This document shows positions 41,070-49,962 of a DNA stretch of 64,000 nt, in pieces. The notes below the pieces were generated by a model that ran no database searches, had not been told where the DNA came from, and saw nothing but the letters and a program-made list of their open reading frames with translations. The translations under genes were made by a program, and so were the position numbers. Positions within the stretch are counted from its first letter, which is position 1. Every line of letters begins with the position of its first letter. The DNA is from Bacteroidaceae bacterium (GTDB taxonomy: Bacteria > Bacteroidota > Bacteroidia > Bacteroidales > Bacteroidaceae), in contig CABIVS010000004.1 in the NCBI GenBank assembly GCA_902362375.1, positions 113,101 to 177,100 of the forward strand. The letters run 5' to 3'.

Positions 41070-44029
41070 TGCGCGTTTCTTATGTAGGAATGATTTCGCA
41101 GGACGTTTCCATCAAACCGGGAGTGATAAATGTTGTATTAAAAAGCGACGCGAAAGCACTGGATGAGGTTGTAGTGACAGCCATGGGTATCTCGCGCGAG
41201 AAAAAAGCACTGGGTTACGCCGTTCAGGACGTAAAATCAGATCAACTGACGCAAGCTGCCAACTCTAATCTGGCGGGAGCATTGCAAGGTAAAGTGTCAG
41301 GTCTGGACGTTAAACCTTCAAGTGGTATGCCGGGAGCTTCTTCACAGATCACCATCCGTGGTGCACGTTCTTTCTCGGGTGACAACACTCCGCTTTACGT
41401 TATTGACGGAATGCCGGTGACCAGTACTCCTGACGTTAGCACAGACATTCAGAACAATGGTAGTGTGAGCGGAGCGGACTTCGCCAACCGTGCAGTGGAT
41501 ATCGACCCTAATGATATTGAAAGTATCAACATTTTGAAAGGTCAGGCTGCTTCTGCGCTTTATGGTATCCGCGCTTCCAATGGTGTGATTATCATCACGA
41601 CCAAAAGCGGTAAAGGACTGGAAAAAGGCAAACCGCAGGTTAGCTTCTCTTCCAATGTCAGCTTCGATGTAGTCGGTCGTCTGCCGGAGTTCCAGAAAAC
41701 ATATGCACAAGGTTCGGGGGGAGTATTCAGTGCCACTTCGGGAACATCTTGGGGACCTAAGATTTCCGAACTTCCCAACGACGCAACGTATGGTGGTAGT
41801 AATGCAAATAGTGACTATGCCAAAGAGTATGGTGTACATCAAGGAAAATATTATGTTCCCCAACGTGCAGCAGCTGGTCTTGATCCATGGGTCACTCCAC
41901 AGGCATACGACAATGCCAAGGATTTCTTCGACACAGGAATTACCTGGAGTAACTCACTGAATGTAGCACAGATGCTCGATAAAAGCTCCTACTCTATCTC
42001 ATTGGGAAATACACATCAAGATGGTATTATCTCAAGCACTGGCATGGATAGATATAATGTAAAGGTAAGTGCAGACACCAAACTGACTAATAACTGGAGC
42101 TCCGGATTTACAGCTAACTACATCACCACTTCCATCGATAAAGCGGTGACTTCCGGTAATGGTCTGTTGAGAACGGTTTACGCAGCCCCTCCCAGTTATG
42201 ATCTGGCCGGGATTCCAAGCCATGTAGACGGCAACCTGTACGCACAAAATTCTTTCCGTGGCAGTTTTGACAACGCTTACTGGGCGATGGAGAACAACAA
42301 ATTTACGGAAGATACCAACCGTTTCTTCGGAAATGTATATGCAAGCTATCAGACTGATTTCGGCACAACGAACCACAAGTTGAACGCTAAATACATGGTT
42401 GGTGTAGATGCTTACACCACTCATTACGTAGATAGCTACGGATACGGTAGTAACACCGGTGGCGGTCGCGGACAGATCGAGAACTACGGCTGGACGAACG
42501 CTACATACAACTCTTTACTGACCATCAACTACGACTGGCACATCAATGAAGACTGGGGACTGAATGCGGTAGTAGGTAACGAAATTATCCAAAGCAACAG
42601 AAAGAAGTATTATGAATATGGTACGAACTACAACTTCCCGGGATGGAACCACATCAACAACGCCACTACTCAACAGACGGAGGAAGAGACATGGAAAAAC
42701 CGTACAGTAGGATTCTTCGGTAACATATCGGCTTCTTACAGAAATATGCTTTATCTGACCCTCACCGGACGTCAGGACTACGTATCTAATATGCCGCGCA
42801 ACAACCGCTCGTTCTTCTATCCTTCTATTTCGGCCGGTTTTATCCTGACGGAACTGGATGCATTGAAAAACAATGTGGTTAATCACGCCAAATTAAGAGT
42901 ATCTTACGCGGAAGTAGGACAAGCAGGGGATTTCCTCGAAAACTACTACTCGACTCCGGTTTATGGAGGTGGATTCTATATGTTGACTCCGATCATGTAC
43001 CCGATGAAAGGCACTACCGCCTATACTCCGTACTCAACGATTTTCGACCCGAAACTGAAACCACAGAACACACGTTCGTATGAAGTGGGTGCTGACGTGA
43101 ACTTCCTCGATAACTTAATCACATTCAGTTATACATACTCACGCCAGAACGTTAAAGACCAGATTTTTGAAGTGCCTTTGGCTTCTTCTACCGGTGCCAG
43201 CAAACTGCTTACCAACGGTGGTAAGATTCATACCAACACGCACGAATTCACTCTTGGCTTCACCCCAATCCGGACGAAGAATATCAACTGGGATTTTGCA
43301 TTCAACTGGACAAAGATCGACAACTACGTAGATGAACTGGCACCGGGTGTAGAGAATATCTCTCTGGGTGGTTACGTTACTCCGCAGGTACGCGCTTCAG
43401 CAGGTGAGAAATTCCCTGTCATCTATGGTGTAGGTTTCAAGAGAGATGCAAACGGTAATCGTCTGGTAGACGAAAACGGTTTACCTATCGCTGGTGAAGC
43501 ACAGGTTATCGGTAAGGTTTCTCCGGACTTCCTGATGGGCTTCAACACCACATTACGCTTATGGAAGTGTACTATCAGCGCAGTGCTTGATTGGAAACAG
43601 GGTGGTCAGATGTATAGTAGAACAACCGGACTGGCAGATTACTACGGTGTCAGCAAGAGAACGGAAAACCGTGAAGGTACCATCATCTTCGACGGATACA
43701 AAACTGACGGAACTAAAAACGATATCGCCATCACAGGTGCAAACGCACAACAGGTATATTACAGCCGTCTGAACGACATCGACGAATCTTCTGTATATGA
43801 CAACTCTTTCATCAAACTGCGTGAAGTGGCTGTCAACTACAAAATTCTTCAAAAACGTTCGATTGAACTTTCTGTGAACGCATTTGCCAGAAACATTCTG
43901 ATCTGGGCACAATTGCCTGACCTTGATCCGGAAGCCAGTCAGGGTAACAACAACATGGCAGGAGCATTTGAAGATTATTCAATGCCGCAAACAGCTAGTT
44001 TCGGCTTTGGTTTCAACATTAAATTTTAA
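41069..44029 (+). CDS. SusC-type TonB-dependent transporter body, detached from its promoter
   Basis: About 986 codons without a proper start: the first codon usable is TTG at 41069, but the protein sequence runs in frame from PSSAKT (41051 on). The opening LRVSYVGMISQDVSIKPGVI is the second half of the carboxypeptidase-D-like domain. It continues with LDEVVVTAMGISREKKALGY (SusC signature), the plug (GALQGKVSGLDVK, ITIRGARSFSGDNTPLYVID, ILKGQAASALYGIRASNGVI) and the 22-strand barrel ending in TASFGFGFNIKF. It imports a ligand delivered by the SusD lipoprotein encoded 11 bases on. In the present orientation the gene lacks promoter, start codon and signal peptide, so it should be silent. Confidence 0.92.
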   Translation: MRVSYVGMISQDVSIKPGVINVVLKSDAKALDEVVVTAMGISREKKALGYAVQDVKSDQLTQAANSNLAGALQGKVSGLDVKPSSGMPGASSQITIRGARSFSGDNTPLYVIDGMPVTSTPDVSTDIQNNGSVSGADFANRAVDIDPNDIESINILKGQAASALYGIRASNGVIIITTKSGKGLEKGKPQVSFSSNVSFDVVGRLPEFQKTYAQGSGGVFSATSGTSWGPKISELPNDATYGGSNANSDYAKEYGVHQGKYYVPQRAAAGLDPWVTPQAYDNAKDFFDTGITWSNSLNVAQMLDKSSYSISLGNTHQDGIISSTGMDRYNVKVSADTKLTNNWSSGFTANYITTSIDKAVTSGNGLLRTVYAAPPSYDLAGIPSHVDGNLYAQNSFRGSFDNAYWAMENNKFTEDTNRFFGNVYASYQTDFGTTNHKLNAKYMVGVDAYTTHYVDSYGYGSNTGGGRGQIENYGWTNATYNSLLTINYDWHINEDWGLNAVVGNEIIQSNRKKYYEYGTNYNFPGWNHINNATTQQTEEETWKNRTVGFFGNISASYRNMLYLTLTGRQDYVSNMPRNNRSFFYPSISAGFILTELDALKNNVVNHAKLRVSYAEVGQAGDFLENYYSTPVYGGGFYMLTPIMYPMKGTTAYTPYSTIFDPKLKPQNTRSYEVGADVNFLDNLITFSYTYSRQNVKDQIFEVPLASSTGASKLLTNGGKIHTNTHEFTLGFTPIRTKNINWDFAFNWTKIDNYVDELAPGVENISLGGYVTPQVRASAGEKFPVIYGVGFKRDANGNRLVDENGLPIAGEAQVIGKVSPDFLMGFNTTLRLWKCTISAVLDWKQGGQMYSRTTGLADYYGVSKRTENREGTIIFDGYKTDGTKNDIAITGANAQQVYYSRLNDIDESSVYDNSFIKLREVAVNYKILQKRSIELSVNAFARNILIWAQLPDLDPEASQGNNNMAGAFEDYSMPQTASFGFGFNIKF

Positions 44030-44040
44030 TCTGCAAGACA

Positions 44041-45654
44041 ATGAAAAAATATAAATCAATAGGAAAATTGCTGGCAGTTTCTTTCTTGACTGCTGCCATT
44101 GCTTCTGCTTGTACGGAAGACGCAATGGATAAAATCAATGAAAACCCTAACAATCCGTTGGATGCGCCCGCTAAGTTTTTGATTACAGACTTAGGCGTAA
44201 GTACTGCATTCAGCACTGTAGGAGGGGATTTCTCGCTCTACTCTTCTGTTTACATAGAACACGAAACGGGTATATCCAACCAGCTTTACCGCGCGGAAGT
44301 ACGCAGCGGAGAGCCTTCAACGGCTACAACCTACAACAACGCATGGATCAATGTGTACGCAAATATCAAGAACGCTAAAATCGTTATCAAGAAGTGCGAA
44401 GAAGATCCTTCGGAAAAAGGAAACGTAGTGACAGAAGCGATTGCTAAAATCCTGCTCGCCTACAACGGAGCAGTGGCAGCCGATGTGTTCGGAAACACAC
44501 CGTACAGCCAGACTGGTATCCTCAATCCGGACGGCACACCGATGTATATGCAACCTAAAATAGATACACAGGAAAGTATCTATCAGGAAGTGATGCAGAA
44601 CCTGGATGATGCTATCACCCTACTGAATAACGGTACTGCCAAAGATACGGGTTTATCCGGTGCTGTCGGTTCTAAAGACTTGATCTATGGTTCAAGCACC
44701 AGTACACAGGCAAGTATGTGGCTCAAAACGGCCTATGCGTTAAAAGCACGTTATACAATGCGTCTGCTCAACAAAAGTGCCAATAAGACAACAGATCTTC
44801 AGAATATTCTTACTTATGTAAGCAAATCATTCGCCAACGCAAGTGAAGAATGTAAGTTGGCAGTTTACGATGCTGATGCACAAGTAAATCCGCTTTGGGC
44901 ATTCAGCTACAGCCGTAACAGTTTGGCAGCCAGTGAAAGTCTGATTGAAAAGTTCGTTGAGCGCAATGACCCCAGAGCACCGCAAGCGTTTCTGGAGCCT
45001 GATCCTACCGGATATATCACTTATGGATACGGAGCTACACAAGCTACGGATATCGCAGGCATCAAAGCGGCTCCTAACGGAACTCCGCAAGAGTTGCAGA
45101 ATAATTATGGTATGTCGATGATATCATGGGCTATGTCGGCTCCTACTCTTTTAATCAGCTATCACGAAGTGAAATTCCTTGAAGCAGAAGCATTATGCCG
45201 CTTAGGAGGCAGACTGGGTGAAGCTAAGAGTGCTTTGAAAGCTGCTATCACTGCCGGATTCGAGAATCTGGGAAATTCAATTATAGATGCTGCTGATACT
45301 TGGATATATGATGGTGACAGCGATTTGGGTGCAGATGTGGCAGAAACATATTTCACGGATGAAGTGGAACCTTTGTTCGATGCCAATCCTCTGCAAGAGA
45401 CAATGATACAGAAATATCTTGCTTTCTTCGGCGCATCCGGCGAATCACTGGAAGCCTATAATGACTACCGCCGTCTGAAAGGTGCAGGAGAAAACTTCAT
45501 TGTACTGAAAAACCCGCAGAACAGCAGTAAATTCCCATTGCGCTTCGGTTATGGAGCAGACGATGTATTGGCAAATCCTGAAGTGAAAGCTGCTTTCGGT
45601 GACGGTCAGTACGTATATAGCGAGGCCGTATGGTGGGCTGGCGGAAACAAATAA
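44041..45654 (+). CDS. SusD-type nutrient-binding lipoprotein (SusD_2-like)
   Basis: 537 residues with a lipobox ending AAIASAC. It resembles the SusD-like_2 subgroup: MDKINENPNNPLDAPAKFLI after the lipid site, GDFSLYSSVYIEHETG, VEAIAKILLAYNGAVAADVF-like helices with GNTPYSQTG, and LISYHEVKFLEAEALCRLGG followed by ETMIQKYLAFFG near the C-terminus. It forms the lid of the SusC transporter and captures the ligand at the surface. It depends on the invertible promoter upstream, so susD is phase-varied with susC. No enzyme or regulator accompanies the pair, so the ligand is unknown; glycans or peptides are possible. A small hairpin TCTCTC (45666-45671) / GAGAGA (45676-45681) follows the stop. Confidence 0.9.
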   Translation: MKKYKSIGKLLAVSFLTAAIASACTEDAMDKINENPNNPLDAPAKFLITDLGVSTAFSTVGGDFSLYSSVYIEHETGISNQLYRAEVRSGEPSTATTYNNAWINVYANIKNAKIVIKKCEEDPSEKGNVVTEAIAKILLAYNGAVAADVFGNTPYSQTGILNPDGTPMYMQPKIDTQESIYQEVMQNLDDAITLLNNGTAKDTGLSGAVGSKDLIYGSSTSTQASMWLKTAYALKARYTMRLLNKSANKTTDLQNILTYVSKSFANASEECKLAVYDADAQVNPLWAFSYSRNSLAASESLIEKFVERNDPRAPQAFLEPDPTGYITYGYGATQATDIAGIKAAPNGTPQELQNNYGMSMISWAMSAPTLLISYHEVKFLEAEALCRLGGRLGEAKSALKAAITAGFENLGNSIIDAADTWIYDGDSDLGADVAETYFTDEVEPLFDANPLQETMIQKYLAFFGASGESLEAYNDYRRLKGAGENFIVLKNPQNSSKFPLRFGYGADDVLANPEVKAAFGDGQYVYSEAVWWAGGNK

Positions 45655-45732
45655 TGAACTTAAAATCTCTCAAAGGAGAGACTTTACATAGAGTCGTTTC
45701 TGTACTCTAACAAATTAACAGAGACGAACAAA

Positions 45733-45767
45733 AATAGGCCAACCGTGAGGTTCGCCTATTTTATTTT
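45733..45767 (+). terminator. Terminator of the susC-susD unit
   Basis: AATAGGC (45733-45739) pairs with GCCTATT (45754-45760), with an inner AACC/GGTT pair, followed by a T-rich run. It is about 80 bases after susD. Confidence 0.8.
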
Positions 45768-45896
45768 ATCCAAATGCATGAAATGAAGTTAGAATAATAC
45801 CATTTTTCTACCCAATCATACTTCTTTTCTATGCTTTTACGTTTTTAGCGCTTAAGCTCTTTTTGATAAATTTAAAAAATCCCGTAAGAATAAATC

Positions 45897-46295
45897 TTAC
45901 CACTGCAAATCGGGTAAATATTTACTCAACGTAGTGCGGAGAATACCCAAGGTGATAGGTTTCACCAATACTTCAGTTGCTCCTGCATTCATTGCATTTT
46001 CCTTATCCGAGCTAAAAGCATAAGCAGTCTGCATAATAATAGGAATTTCTGTGTTAGATTCACGAATTATCTTCGTTGCCTCCAATCCGTTCATCACCGG
46101 CATCTTAATATCCATCAGCATTGCTTTGGCTCTTTGCTGGTGCTGCTGAAACAACTCCACCATTTCCTGTCCATTTTTAGCCCACTCGATATCACACTTT
46201 TTGCCTATGATAGCTTTGATTAATTTAAAGTTGCTGTCATCGTCTTCAGCTACCAAAATTAAAGGTCTGAATTCATTCATTTGTTCGCTTTCCAT
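45897..46295 (-). CDS. Stand-alone response-regulator receiver protein
   Basis: 132 residues comprising a single CheY-like receiver domain with no output domain. The acidic pocket is EDDD at 17-20, the phospho-acceptor is Asp62 in AMLMDIKMPVMNG, the switch Thr is Thr90 in IIMQTAYAF and the conserved Lys is Lys112 in VLVKPI. It should receive phosphate from a histidine kinase, perhaps a hybrid kinase, and act by protein contact. No kinase lies in the window. It is divergent from the ABC-F gene. Confidence 0.92.
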   Translation of the reverse strand: MESEQMNEFRPLILVAEDDDSNFKLIKAIIGKKCDIEWAKNGQEMVELFQQHQQRAKAMLMDIKMPVMNGLEATKIIRESNTEIPIIMQTAYAFSSDKENAMNAGATEVLVKPITLGILRTTLSKYLPDLQW

Positions 46296-46383
46296 ATCGC
46301 TTATATATTGTTTTTTTATCTGTTTTTTTTAAGCAATTTTCCTTTTCAGCCCGCAAGGTATAAAAAAGATTCATATATTTCGC

Positions 46384-46391
46384 TATCTTTG
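46384..46391 (+). promoter_or_regulatory. -7 element of the ABC-F gene
   Basis: TATCTTTG matches TAnnTTTG, 22 bases before the ATG at 46414. Confidence 0.55.
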
Positions 46392-46413
46392 TGCCTCAAT
46401 TTAAAAGAATAGT

Positions 46414-48051
46414 ATGATTTCTGTTGACGGACTGGCCGTAGAGTTTGGCGGCACTGCTTTATTTAGTGATATTTCTTTCGTAATTAATGAAAAAGACCGC
46501 ATCGCTCTGATGGGTAAAAACGGGGCGGGAAAAAGTACGCTGCTGAAAATTCTGGCAGGCGCACGGCAACCGACACGTGGAAAAGTTTCCACACCCAAAG
46601 ATTGTGTAGTGGCATACCTGCCTCAACATCTGATGACGGAAGACGGAAGAACAGTGTTTGACGAAACGGCACAGGCTTTTTCACATCTTCATGAGATGGA
46701 AGCGCAGATCGAAAAGCTGAACAAGGAGCTTGAGACACGGACGGACTACGAGAGCGACAGTTACATGGCGCTGATTGAGGAAGTGTCCAGCTTGAGCGAG
46801 AAGTTTTATTCGATCGACGCGACTAATTATGAAGAGGATGTGGAAAAGGCATTGCTCGGATTAGGGTTCACCCGAGGGGATTTTCAGCGTCAGACGAGTG
46901 ATTTCAGCGGTGGATGGCGAATGCGTATCGAACTCGCCAAATTGCTGTTGCAGAAACCGGACGTGCTCTTGCTCGATGAGCCGACGAATCATCTGGATAT
47001 CGAATCTATTCAATGGCTGGAGGATTTCCTTATTAATAATGGGAAAGCGGTCATCGTAATTAGTCACGACCGCAAATTCGTGGATAATATTACAACACGC
47101 ACCATCGAAGTGACGATGGGACGTATCTATGACTACAAGGTGAATTACTCGCAATATTTGCAATTGCGCAAGGATCGCCGCGAACAGCAACAGAAGGCTT
47201 ATGACGAGCAGCAGAAGTTTATTGCTGAAACGAAGGAGTTTATCGAACGGTTCAAGGGGACTTATTCAAAGACGTTGCAGGTGCAGAGCCGCGTCAAAAT
47301 GCTGGAGAAGCTGGAATTGCTGGAGGTGGATGAAGAGGATACTTCTGCATTGCGACTGAAATTCCCGCCTTCACCCCGTTCGGGCAGTTACCCGGTCATT
47401 ATGGAGGGAGTTGGAAAGACATACGGAAACAAAGTGGTATTCCGCAATGCTAACCTGACGATTGAGCGCGGTGATAAGGTGGCTTTCGTCGGTAAAAACG
47501 GTGAGGGTAAGTCTACGCTCGTGAAGTGTATTATGAAGGAAATTGAGCATGACGGTACATTGACTCTGGGACATAATGTGCAAATCGGATATTTCGCTCA
47601 AAATCAGGCTTCGCTGATGGATGAAAACCTGACGGTTTTCCAAACGATTGACGATGTAGCCAAAGGGGATATCCGGAACAAGATTCGTGATTTGCTGGGG
47701 GCGTTTATGTTTGGCGGTCCCGAGGAATCGATGAAAAAGGTCAAAGTGCTTTCGGGCGGAGAGCGTACCCGTCTGGCCATGATTAAATTGTTGCTGGAGC
47801 CTGTCAACCTCCTTATTTTGGATGAGCCGACGAATCATCTGGACATGAAGACGAAAGATATTCTGAAACAGGCATTGCTGGATTTTGACGGTACGCTGAT
47901 CGTCGTTTCACACGACCGTGACTTCCTCGACGGGCTGGTTACCAAGGTGTATGAGTTCGGTAATCAAAAGGTGACGGAACATCTTTGCGGTATCTATGAG
48001 TTCCTCGAAAAGAAGAAAATGGATTCACTGCAAGAACTGGAAAAGAAATAA
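46414..48051 (+). CDS. ABC-F family ATPase (ribosome-associated type)
   Basis: 545 residues with two ABC domains and no membrane segment. Walker A motifs are GKNGAGKSTLLK and GKNGEGKSTLVK, the signatures are FSGGWRMRIELAK and LSGGERTRLAMIK, and the Walker B segments are LLLDEPTNHLD and LILDEPTNHLD, followed by ISHDRKF and VSHDRDF. The charged linker between domains (QQQKAYDEQQKFIAETKEFI) is the P-site-tRNA-interaction motif region. Proteins of this class act on the ribosome in translation; some give antibiotic resistance, but the housekeeping YbiT/Uup-like type is more likely here. It is monocistronic. Confidence 0.9.
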   Translation: MISVDGLAVEFGGTALFSDISFVINEKDRIALMGKNGAGKSTLLKILAGARQPTRGKVSTPKDCVVAYLPQHLMTEDGRTVFDETAQAFSHLHEMEAQIEKLNKELETRTDYESDSYMALIEEVSSLSEKFYSIDATNYEEDVEKALLGLGFTRGDFQRQTSDFSGGWRMRIELAKLLLQKPDVLLLDEPTNHLDIESIQWLEDFLINNGKAVIVISHDRKFVDNITTRTIEVTMGRIYDYKVNYSQYLQLRKDRREQQQKAYDEQQKFIAETKEFIERFKGTYSKTLQVQSRVKMLEKLELLEVDEEDTSALRLKFPPSPRSGSYPVIMEGVGKTYGNKVVFRNANLTIERGDKVAFVGKNGEGKSTLVKCIMKEIEHDGTLTLGHNVQIGYFAQNQASLMDENLTVFQTIDDVAKGDIRNKIRDLLGAFMFGGPEESMKKVKVLSGGERTRLAMIKLLLEPVNLLILDEPTNHLDMKTKDILKQALLDFDGTLIVVSHDRDFLDGLVTKVYEFGNQKVTEHLCGIYEFLEKKKMDSLQELEKK

Positions 48052-48099
48052 TAAATAATAAAAAGAGGGGATCGGCTACAGGCGAAATAAAAGTATTTG

Positions 48100-48107
48100 T
48101 ATATTTG
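48100..48107 (+). promoter_or_regulatory. -7 element upstream of the metal-efflux genes
   Basis: TATATTTG matches TAnnTTTG, 42 bases before the ATG at 48150. Confidence 0.5.
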
Positions 48108-48149
48108 CACTTTGAAACTCTGAAAAGCGGATAACCTCTAAAAGAAAGG

Positions 48150-48560
48150 ATGAAAGGGAAGAAACGAATAATAGTAACTCTGCTGTTTTTTATCAACATT
48201 ATTATGTTGGTGGCAGCGGTTATTCCCCATCATCATCATCCCAACGGGATGATTTGCATGAAGCAGGACTTGCCTGTAGAACAGCAATGTCCCACGCATC
48301 ATCATCACCCGGGAAACGACTCATGTTGCAGCAGCGAATGTTTGACTCGTTTCTACTCCCCCACTCCATCCATCCATACGGATAGCGGACCGGATTACGT
48401 ATTCATCGCTACCTTATTCACGGATGTAATCATCGAACATCTATTACGACCGCAAGAGAAACGGGTTAAGAACTATTACGTCTACCGAGACTCTCTGCAT
48501 GGTACGGATACCCATCGTACCACTTCTCTTCGTGCCCCTCCCTACTCTGTTTTTGCGTAA
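48150..48560 (+). CDS. Small His/Cys-rich membrane-anchored protein upstream of a metal efflux system
   Basis: 136 residues. One N-terminal membrane segment or signal (IIVTLLFFINIIMLVAAVI) is followed at once by HHHHPNG, then by THHHHPGNDSCCSSECL. These clusters look like soft or borderline metal ligands. The rest is not recognised; it may be the DUF6769 family that I recall preceding RND metal-efflux genes in Bacteroides. It could be a periplasmic metal sensor or chaperone feeding the pump. It is co-oriented with the efflux genes, but an extra promoter lies between. Confidence 0.65.
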   Translation: MKGKKRIIVTLLFFINIIMLVAAVIPHHHHPNGMICMKQDLPVEQQCPTHHHHPGNDSCCSSECLTRFYSPTPSIHTDSGPDYVFIATLFTDVIIEHLLRPQEKRVKNYYVYRDSLHGTDTHRTTSLRAPPYSVFA

Positions 48561-48596
48561 AAGCGTGAATGCAAATCAGTTGCATCTGCGCTACCT

Positions 48597-48604
48597 TATC
48601 TTTG
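48597..48604 (+). promoter_or_regulatory. -7 element of the RND efflux operon
   Basis: TATCTTTG matches TAnnTTTG, 45 bases before the adaptor ATG at 48650. Confidence 0.5.
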
Positions 48605-48649
48605 TAGCGTAAAAAAAAAAACAGTAAAATTTAGTAGGAAAATATCATT

Positions 48650-49885
48650 ATGAAAAAACTTATTTTCGTGGGAATCCTGGGCTTATTCGTTCTGGGATCC
48701 TGTAATAATAGTACCGTCACACACACACACAATGAACACGATCATGCCGCGGAAGGACATAATCACGAGGCAGAGGGACCCGATCATTCCCATGAAGGCG
48801 AATGTAGCGGAGAACACAATCATGAAGCAGCCGATGAACACAACGAAGCTGCCGAAGCCCACAGTGATGAAATCATTCTTCCGAAAGCGAAAGCCGAAGC
48901 AGCCGGTGTAAAGGTGAGTGTTATTGAACCTGCACCTTTCCAGCAAGTAATTAAAACCAGCGGACAGGTGCTAGCTGCTCAAGGGGATGAATCGGTTGCC
49001 GTAGCCACAGTAGCCGGCGTGGTATCTTTCCGTGGAAAAGTAACGGAAGGAATGAGCGTCGGCAGCGGCACTCCTCTAGTCACCATTTCTTCAAAGAATA
49101 TCGCTGACGGTGATCCGGTGCAACGTGCCCGCATTGCCTACGAGGTATCCAAGAAGGAATACGAACGTATGAAGGAGCTTGTTAAAAACAAGATCGTATC
49201 CGACAAGGATTTTGCACAAGCGGAGCAAAGTTACGAAAACGCCCGTCTTAGTTACGAAGCTCTTTCCAAGAATCATTCGGCTATCGGACAAAGTATTACG
49301 GCTCCCATTGCCGGATATGTGAAAAGTATTCTCGTGAAAGAAGGCGACTATGTGACAATCGGACAACCGCTGGTAAGCGTGACGCAGAACCGTCGTCTTT
49401 TCCTCCGTGCCGAAGTGTCGGAAAAGTATTACCCGTATCTCCGCACCATCAGTTCCGCCAATTTCCAGACTCCTTATAATAATCAGGTGTACGAGTTGAA
49501 AGCATTGAACGGTAAACTTCTCTCTTTCGGAAAAGCTGCCGGAGACAATTCTTTTTATGTGCCTGTCACTTTTGAGTTCGACAACAAAGGGGAAGTGATT
49601 CCCGGCTCATTTGTGGAGGTATTCCTGCTTTCTTCAGCAATGGAAAACGTGATTTCTCTTCCGCGCACCGCGCTGACAGAGGAACAAGGTATCTTCTTCA
49701 TCTATCTGCAACTGGACGAAGAGGGTTATAAAAAACAGGAAGTAACGATAGGAGCCGACAACGGCAAAAGTGTTCAAATTCTGACTGGTGTAAAGGCCGG
49801 CGACCGTGTAGTGACCGAGGGTGCTTATCAGGTTCGACTGGCAAGCGCAAGCAATGCAATCCCGGCACACAGCCACGAACACTAA
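48650..49885 (+). CDS. RND efflux periplasmic adaptor with His-rich N-terminus
   Basis: 411 residues. The lipobox is FVLGSC. Residues about 25-75 are a His/Glu/Asp-rich tail (HTHNEHDHAAEGHNHEAEGP and more), a likely metal-collecting segment. The HlyD-type adaptor follows: a barrel-sandwich hybrid (QVIKTSGQVLAAQGDESVAV, then ITAPIAGYVKSILVKEGDYV), a helical hairpin (RARIAYEVSKKEYERMKELV) and beta-barrel/membrane-proximal domains (PRTALTEEQGIFFIYLQL). It links the RND pump in the inner membrane with the TolC-type channel. CusB/CzcB-like; the metal is not determined. Confidence 0.9.
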   Translation: MKKLIFVGILGLFVLGSCNNSTVTHTHNEHDHAAEGHNHEAEGPDHSHEGECSGEHNHEAADEHNEAAEAHSDEIILPKAKAEAAGVKVSVIEPAPFQQVIKTSGQVLAAQGDESVAVATVAGVVSFRGKVTEGMSVGSGTPLVTISSKNIADGDPVQRARIAYEVSKKEYERMKELVKNKIVSDKDFAQAEQSYENARLSYEALSKNHSAIGQSITAPIAGYVKSILVKEGDYVTIGQPLVSVTQNRRLFLRAEVSEKYYPYLRTISSANFQTPYNNQVYELKALNGKLLSFGKAAGDNSFYVPVTFEFDNKGEVIPGSFVEVFLLSSAMENVISLPRTALTEEQGIFFIYLQLDEEGYKKQEVTIGADNGKSVQILTGVKAGDRVVTEGAYQVRLASASNAIPAHSHEH

Positions 49886-49962
49886 AGAGACTAGGCGTCG
49901 CAGCCGTCTTTTTGTGCGGCGCATCTATCAAGTTATTTATAACTCTCAATTAATGAAACATC

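Noticed and set aside
40902..41087. A 61-codon rightward frame crossing the right inverted repeat of the susC switch
   Set aside because: It is out of frame with susC, unlike any SusC N-terminus, and is explained by the non-coding interior of the invertible segment. It is not a second donor 5' end.
40493..44029. susC as a simple pseudogene or assembly error
   Set aside because: Both halves are intact, the crossover falls in matching inverted repeats and the reading frame is restored by inversion, which is the pattern of a programmed switch.
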